DNA from: Ceratotherium simum simum
Taxonomy: Eukaryota > Chordata > Mammalia > Perissodactyla > Rhinocerotidae
Assembly: GCF_000283155.1 (NCBI RefSeq)
Contig: NW_004454280.1
Coordinates: forward strand, 968,438 to 1,032,437
DNA: 64,000 nt
Reading direction: 5' to 3'
Shown in pieces: positions 59,561 to 64,000 of the stretch (positions within the stretch are counted from its first letter, which is position 1; every line of letters starts with the position of its first letter). The notes below the pieces were generated by a model. The model was not told where the DNA came from. It was given only the letters and a program-made list of their open reading frames with translations, and did not search any database. The position numbers and the translations under genes are program-made.

Positions 59561-59934
59561 GTAGTTGATGAAAAACAGCACTCTGGGGTGCCCTGTTCCA
59601 CTTTACAGACAACAGGACTTATAAACTACCTGATTTATCTTATTTAGCAAGAAATACTTAGGAATACTATTTGTTACCTGTAAATCTTCTGCAATATTGC
59701 AGTGTAGGACCTAATGAATTATTATAAGGTAAACATCAGTGAAGTCCAGAAATAGAACTTTGCCAAGCACCCCAGAAGCCCTTTCTAGTGCCCCATCCCA
59801 ATCATAACACCTTCCCTCTCTTGCTGTAAGTAACCATTACCCAGACTTGTATATTGTCACTTTCTTGCCATTTTCTTCTTATGGTGTGCTTCCCTAGACA
59901 CTACAGTTTAGTAGTGGCTATTTAAAAAAATTTG

Positions 59935-60243
59935 GGGAGCTGGCCCCATGGCCTAGTGGTTAAGTTCGGTAGCCCAAGTCCAGTTCCCGGGCGCGGACAT
60001 ACACCACTTGCTGGTGGGCATGCTGTGGAGATGACCCACATACAACATAGAGGAAGACTGCCAACAGATGTTAGCTCAGGGCGAATCTACCTCAAGCAAA
60101 AAGAGGAAGATTGCCAACAGATTGTTAGCTCAGGGCAAATCTTCCTCAAGCAAAAAGAGGAAGACTGGCTACAGATGTTAGCTCAGGGTGACTCTTCCTC
60201 AGCAAAAAGAAAAATAATAATAATGATAATAAAATAAAATAAA
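59935..60243 (+). mobile_element. ERE-type SINE with three tail units
   Basis: Short, rearranged head (ggccccatggcctagtggtt) followed by three tandem tail units, each with cagatgttagctcagggcg-like text (one has cagattgttag), ending (aat)n and (aaaat)n. Most copies here carry one or two units. Confidence 0.88.
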
Positions 60244-60269
60244 ATTTTGGTGTCTTTTAGGTCACTTTT

Positions 60270-60501
60270 TTTTTTTTTTTTTTTTAAAGATTTTATTTAT
60301 TTTATTTTTTTCCCCCCAAAGCCCCNNNNNNNNNNNNNNNNNNNNNNNNNNNNNNNNNNNNNNNNNNNNNNNNNNNNNNNNNNNNNNNNNNNNNNNNNNN
60401 NNNNNNNNNNNNNNNNNNNNNNNNNTGCGCACCCGGGATCCGAACCCGGGCCACCAGCATCGCAGCGCGCGCACTTAACCACCAAGCCACAGGGCCGGCC
60501 C
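60270..60501 (-). mobile_element. ERE-type SINE containing an assembly gap
   Basis: T-tail and start of body at 60270-60325, 100 Ns, then the head at 60426-60501 (gggatccgaacccgggcc, agggccggccc). Target-site duplication taggtcactttt at 60258-60269 and 60502-60513. Confidence 0.95.
60326..60425. other. assembly gap, 100 N
   Basis: Exactly 100 Ns, the usual placeholder. Aligning the flanks by eye to intact copies at 52605-52820 and 33565-33773 predicts about 89 missing bases, so the true length is probably slightly shorter. Confidence 0.98.
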
Positions 60502-60513
60502 TAGGTCACTTTT

Positions 60514-61384
60514 AATACATAAGGTTCTCCAGCATCCCTTTCATTTCCCTGTAAGTTATCTATTGAAGAACCCAGGCTATTTGACCTACAGAGTCCCCCA
60601 GGTTTGGGCTTTGCTCATTGCATATTCTTAGCACAGTTCAGCATGTTCCTGTCTTTGGTATTTCCTAAAAATTGACAGATGGATCCAAGGATTGATTTAG
60701 ACTCAGGTTCTGTCCCCCTCTGGCAAGACTACAGGAGGCACATAATGCCTGGTTGTCTTTCTTTTTGTGATCTTAGGAACACTCACGCTCAATGCCTGTA
60801 TCTATTCTGTCAGTGGGGAGTGTAATAGGGTGATACTTTAATTCTATAATTTCTTTTTCATTTATTAGTTGAAATACACTTAAAAGCGATTCTGCCCCTC
60901 AATTACTGTTTATCGACTGGTTCAGTTCACACAGAAAAGGCAGGGGAAATACTTGATTCTTTTCCTTTACCAGTTTTCAAGATAATGAATTGGTTTCCTA
61001 TCATCCTCTGAAGAATTATTAGTTTTTATTATTAGTTTGTAAATATCATTAAGAATTAATGGATTTAAACATATTTGACTAACCTCCCTGCCAAATTTTC
61101 AAACAGCACTTTTTGGCCACCAAGGGCTGGATTTAACTACATTACATTTAGCTGTGTAAAGATCAGCTTCACACCTCAAAATGTACAATTCTATAAGCAA
61201 AGACATTTTAGTTATGGAAAAAGTTGATAACTAATCAGTTCTTAAATATGTGAAAAAATTCAGTGTAGATTTAAAAGTATGATTTTCTTAACATATGTTG
61301 AGATAATAAATTCAGATAAAATTCAAAAGACTATTCAAACAGGAAATGTTGCTAAAAAATATAATTTTAATTATATTTTTTTAA
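60514..61384. other. XPO7 intron 1, nothing recognised
   Basis: No assignable feature. Confidence 0.4.
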
Positions 61385-61515
61385 ATTCTTCAATGACTTC
61401 CCCCTTGGTTTTCAGAATAAAATTAAATCTCATTAGCTTAGTTCATAAAGCATGTCATGATTTGGTTTCTTTAGCCTTATCTCTTGCCACCATGTCACAC
61501 TTACCCTCTGATCTT
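61385..61515 (+). repeat. L2 LINE fragment
   Basis: cagaataaaattaaatctca, aaagcatgtcatgatttgg and tcttgccaccatgtcacact follow the L2 3' region. Confidence 0.6.
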
Positions 61516-61743
61516 TTTGGGTAGTATAAATTAACAACAAAAAAAGTTGTCTGTTTCTGTGATGCTGTTCTCCTGATACAATGTTAAAAAAATGATCCAT
61601 AAACATCTAGAGACAGTTCATATTACAATTATTTTATAAGAATATAAGAATTATTTTATAATATTATAAGAATATTATAAGAATTTTATGAGAATTTTGG
61701 CATAAAAAAACAAAACCATGACTCAATCATTGGAAGTAATTAC

Positions 61744-62408
61744 AGTAGTTCCCCCCTTATCTGCAGGGGATACGTTCCAAAACCCCCAGTGGATGCCTGA
61801 AACTACAGATAGTACTGAACCCTATATATACTATGTCTTTTCCCATACGTACATACTTGACGTGTGACAGCAAAACTAGCATGAATTTCTTTTTCCTTCT
61901 TCACAATTTCACGGATATTTCACGGATAGAAGGCTCATTCTTATCATAGATCTTAGCAAACTCAGTATATTTTTTTCTTTCCTTATTAAATTGAGAACTT
62001 TCACCTTTTCACTTAAAGGAAGCACTTTATAGCTTCTCTTTGGCATATCCAAATTGCCAGCATCAATACTCTTGTGCTTTGGGGCCATTATTCAGTAAAA
62101 TGAAGGTTACTTGAATATAAGCACTGTGATACTGCCACAGTCAATCTGATAACCAAGATGGCTACTAAGTGACTAACCGGTGGGTAGGGTATACAGCTTA
62201 GATATGCTCGACAAAGGGATGATTCACGTCCCAGGCAGGACTGAGAGTGAGGGCACGAGATTTCATCACGCTACTCAGAACAGTGTACAATTTAAAACTT
62301 ATGAATTATTTCTTTCTGGAATCTTCCATTTAATATTTTTGGAACATGGTTGATTACGGTTAACTGAAACTGTGGAAAGTGAAACCACAGATAAGGGGGG
62401 ACCTACTA
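61744..62408 (-). mobile_element. Tigger-family DNA transposon, internally deleted
   Basis: Inverted termini cagtagttccccccttatct and, at the far end, agataaggggggacctacta, next to TA. The minus strand has an N-terminal transposase trace from 62088 (MAPKHKSIDAGNLDMPKRS, then LPLSEKVKVLNLIRKEK), after which a frameshift and stops follow. The catalytic DDE region is absent. Confidence 0.88.
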
Positions 62409-62738
62409 TACTCTAAAGTAACTTTAAAAATCCAAAAATAGGTTATTGCTTGAAAATCACAGGCATATTCTATAGGCAAAGCCTACATCCATCTATTTTT
62501 AAATTACAAAGACTATATAAAGAACAAAATAAGAATAAAAGGGCTAAAAATGAAATTATTTCATTTTATTATCAATTTGAAGCTTCCAAAAGGAGAAGTA
62601 TTTTTCATCTTCCTATTGAAAAAAGTTACGTAAATAAAAATCTTGTTTTTACCAAAATCAGACAGGAACAAGACTTTTCCAAAAAGACATCTTCCACACT
62701 GCAGGGCAATTATCCTAAATATTTTAAAGTACAGTCTT

Positions 62739-62972
62739 TGACCTTCTCCCTCTGACTTATTTACCAGAGGGGAAGGGGGGAGGGAGGAGGGTGAAAGGGA
62801 TAATGCGGCACATGTGTGTGGTGATGGGTTGTAATTAGTATTTGGGTGGTGAACATGATGTAATCTATGCAGAAATAGAAGTATAATGATGTACACCTGA
62901 AATTTATACAATGTTATAAACCAATGTTACTGCAATAAACAAAAAATAAAGAACAAACAAACAAACAAAAAA
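62739..62972 (+). mobile_element. short 5'-truncated L1 3' end
   Basis: L1 3' UTR (gtggtgatgggttgtaatta, gatgtacacctgaaattta) with an (aaac)n-like end. Target-site duplication aaagtacagtctt at 62726-62738 and 62973-62985. Confidence 0.9.
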
Positions 62973-62985
62973 TAAAGTACAGTCT

Positions 62986-63195
62986 TGGGTCACCTAAGGA
63001 CAGGCATACGTTCTGAGAAATGCATCGCTAGGAGATTTCATCGTTGTGTGAGCATTCAGAGTGTACTTACACAAACCTAGATGGTATAGCCTACTACACA
63101 CCTAGGCTAAATGGTACTAATCTTATGGGACCGCTGTCCTACATGAAGTCCATTATTGACTGAAACATTGTTACGCAGCACATGATTGTATAATA
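62986..63195. repeat. DNA-transposon MITE
   Basis: tacgttctgagaaatgcatc, gtgtacttacacaaaccta and cctactacacacctaggct, then aatcttatgggaccgctgtc, a familiar medium-reiterated element with inverted ends. Family not named. Confidence 0.65.
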
Positions 63196-63479
63196 AGAGA
63201 TTTAAAATGCCCACGTTCCTCATTCTCATTAAGTATATACAAGACCTCAACAATTATATATAACAGTGTTTCTCAATCGGAGATCCTCAGACATAGTCTC
63301 AGTGTTTCATGAGTTCTCTATGAGAATTTTACAATGATATATTTTCATTTTTAGGATTGTTTAAAAAATAACAACTGTATTTTGGATCATCTGTCTGATC
63401 ATCTTAATATCAAGTATTGCCTCATGATTCTGGTGCTCACATACCTGTTTAGGAATATACTAGTGCCAAGTAGTTATAC

Positions 63480-63850
63480 TTTAATAATTGAGGGCTAATA
63501 AAAAAGGAGCATGGGTGAACTTGATACGTAAATGATGCATTCTACCAAGTGAAGGCCAAGTTACAGCATGAAGGAGGGTTTCCCAGACCTCTGAAAGAAA
63601 AGTGGTGGGAGAATTGGGTCATGACATGGCACAAAGTAGTAGTGGCATGCTGAACTCAAAAAAGAACTTACAGAAACTTCTTAATGGGCATGAGGCTTCT
63701 TTTTGGGGTGATGATAATCTTCTGGAATTAGTGCTGACGGCTGCACAACACTGTGAATATACTGGAAGCCACTGAATTAGATACTTCAAAATGACGAATT
63801 TTATGCTATGCGAATTTTAGAATAAAAAAGAATTTTTCAATAAAAAAGAA
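63480..63850 (+). repeat. old L1 3' end
   Basis: gtgctgacggctgcacaaca, ctgtgaatatactggaagcc and acgaattttatgctatgcga, ending A-rich. No coding capacity. Confidence 0.65.
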
Positions 63851-64000
63851 AGAAAAGAACTTAGAGCATAGCAGTCAGTATTACAGACATCATCACCTAG
63901 CATATTAAGTATATGTTACCAATTTGAATGTAATTGGTTTTGTGGTTTGTTTTAAATTTGTAAATTCGTTTATAGTTGCATAAGAGTGCCAACCCTATGG

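Noticed and set aside
60247..60504. Open frames running through the N stretch
   Set aside because: They span the assembly gap and SINE sequence and have no coding meaning.
62450..62755. 101-codon open frame rich in Lys and Asn
   Set aside because: AT-rich composition explains it; no family resemblance, no splice sites, and its end runs into an L1 target-site duplication.
34404..64000. Search for XPO7 exon 1 (start codon with the residues before SLAQLENL)
   Set aside because: No matching minus-strand sequence, no CpG-rich promoter-like stretch and no suitable exon with the expected residues was seen; exon 1 is inferred to lie beyond 64000.
1..64000. Possible bacterial-type systems: CRISPR arrays, operons, toxin-antitoxin pairs
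   Set aside because: The DNA is mammalian intron and exon sequence; no regularly spaced repeats or prokaryotic gene structure occur.

Overview
The window is nuclear DNA from a placental mammal. It is AT-rich and intron-dominated, packed with SINEs, LINEs, LTRs and DNA transposons, and holds vertebrate exons with GT-AG and U12-type splice sites. At least 18 copies of the tRNA-headed SINE of odd-toed ungulates (equine repetitive element, ERE type) point to Perissodactyla. The dominant subfamily, with a body about CAACTAGAAGGATGTGCAAC, looks to me more like rhinoceros than horse. That last step is a recollection, not a measurement.

One protein gene is present: XPO7 (exportin-7, also called RANBP16) on the minus strand. 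Twenty-four consecutive coding exons lie between 34403 and the left edge. Every intron phase closes and there is no internal stop or frameshift. If the usual 28-exon, 1087-residue mammalian structure applies, these are exons 2 to 25 (residues about 7 to 951, the last exon cut by the window edge). Exon 1 (start codon plus five residues) lies beyond 64000, and the last three exons lie left of position 1. Exportin-7 is a nuclear transport receptor of the importin-beta family. The two introns that do not look like ordinary U2 introns are the best biology here: an AT-AC U12-type intron at 11691-12586 with a consensus branch site, and a probable GT-AG U12-type intron at 6336-7099.

Layout: 1-34403 holds exons with introns of about 0.2 to 3.3 kb. 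These carry SINEs, L2, MIR, L1 ends and hAT-type elements. Intron 2 holds a SINE nested inside a SINE plus further copies in both orientations. From 34404 to 64000 everything is intron 1. It contains layered retrotransposons: L1 with two SINEs inside, HAL1 with an LTR and a SINE inside, and antisense L1 with two SINEs inside. It also contains two related solo LTRs, two Tigger remnants, a hAT element and an ancient CR1/L3 reverse-transcriptase remnant. A 100-N assembly gap sits inside a SINE at 60326-60425. I found no CpG island, no second protein gene, no functional RNA gene and no CRISPR.

Two intron-1 positions (36794-36832 and 57052-57063) have an ATG followed in frame, at phase 0, by a very good 5' splice site. 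They could in principle serve as alternative first coding exons of XPO7. They are hypotheses only.
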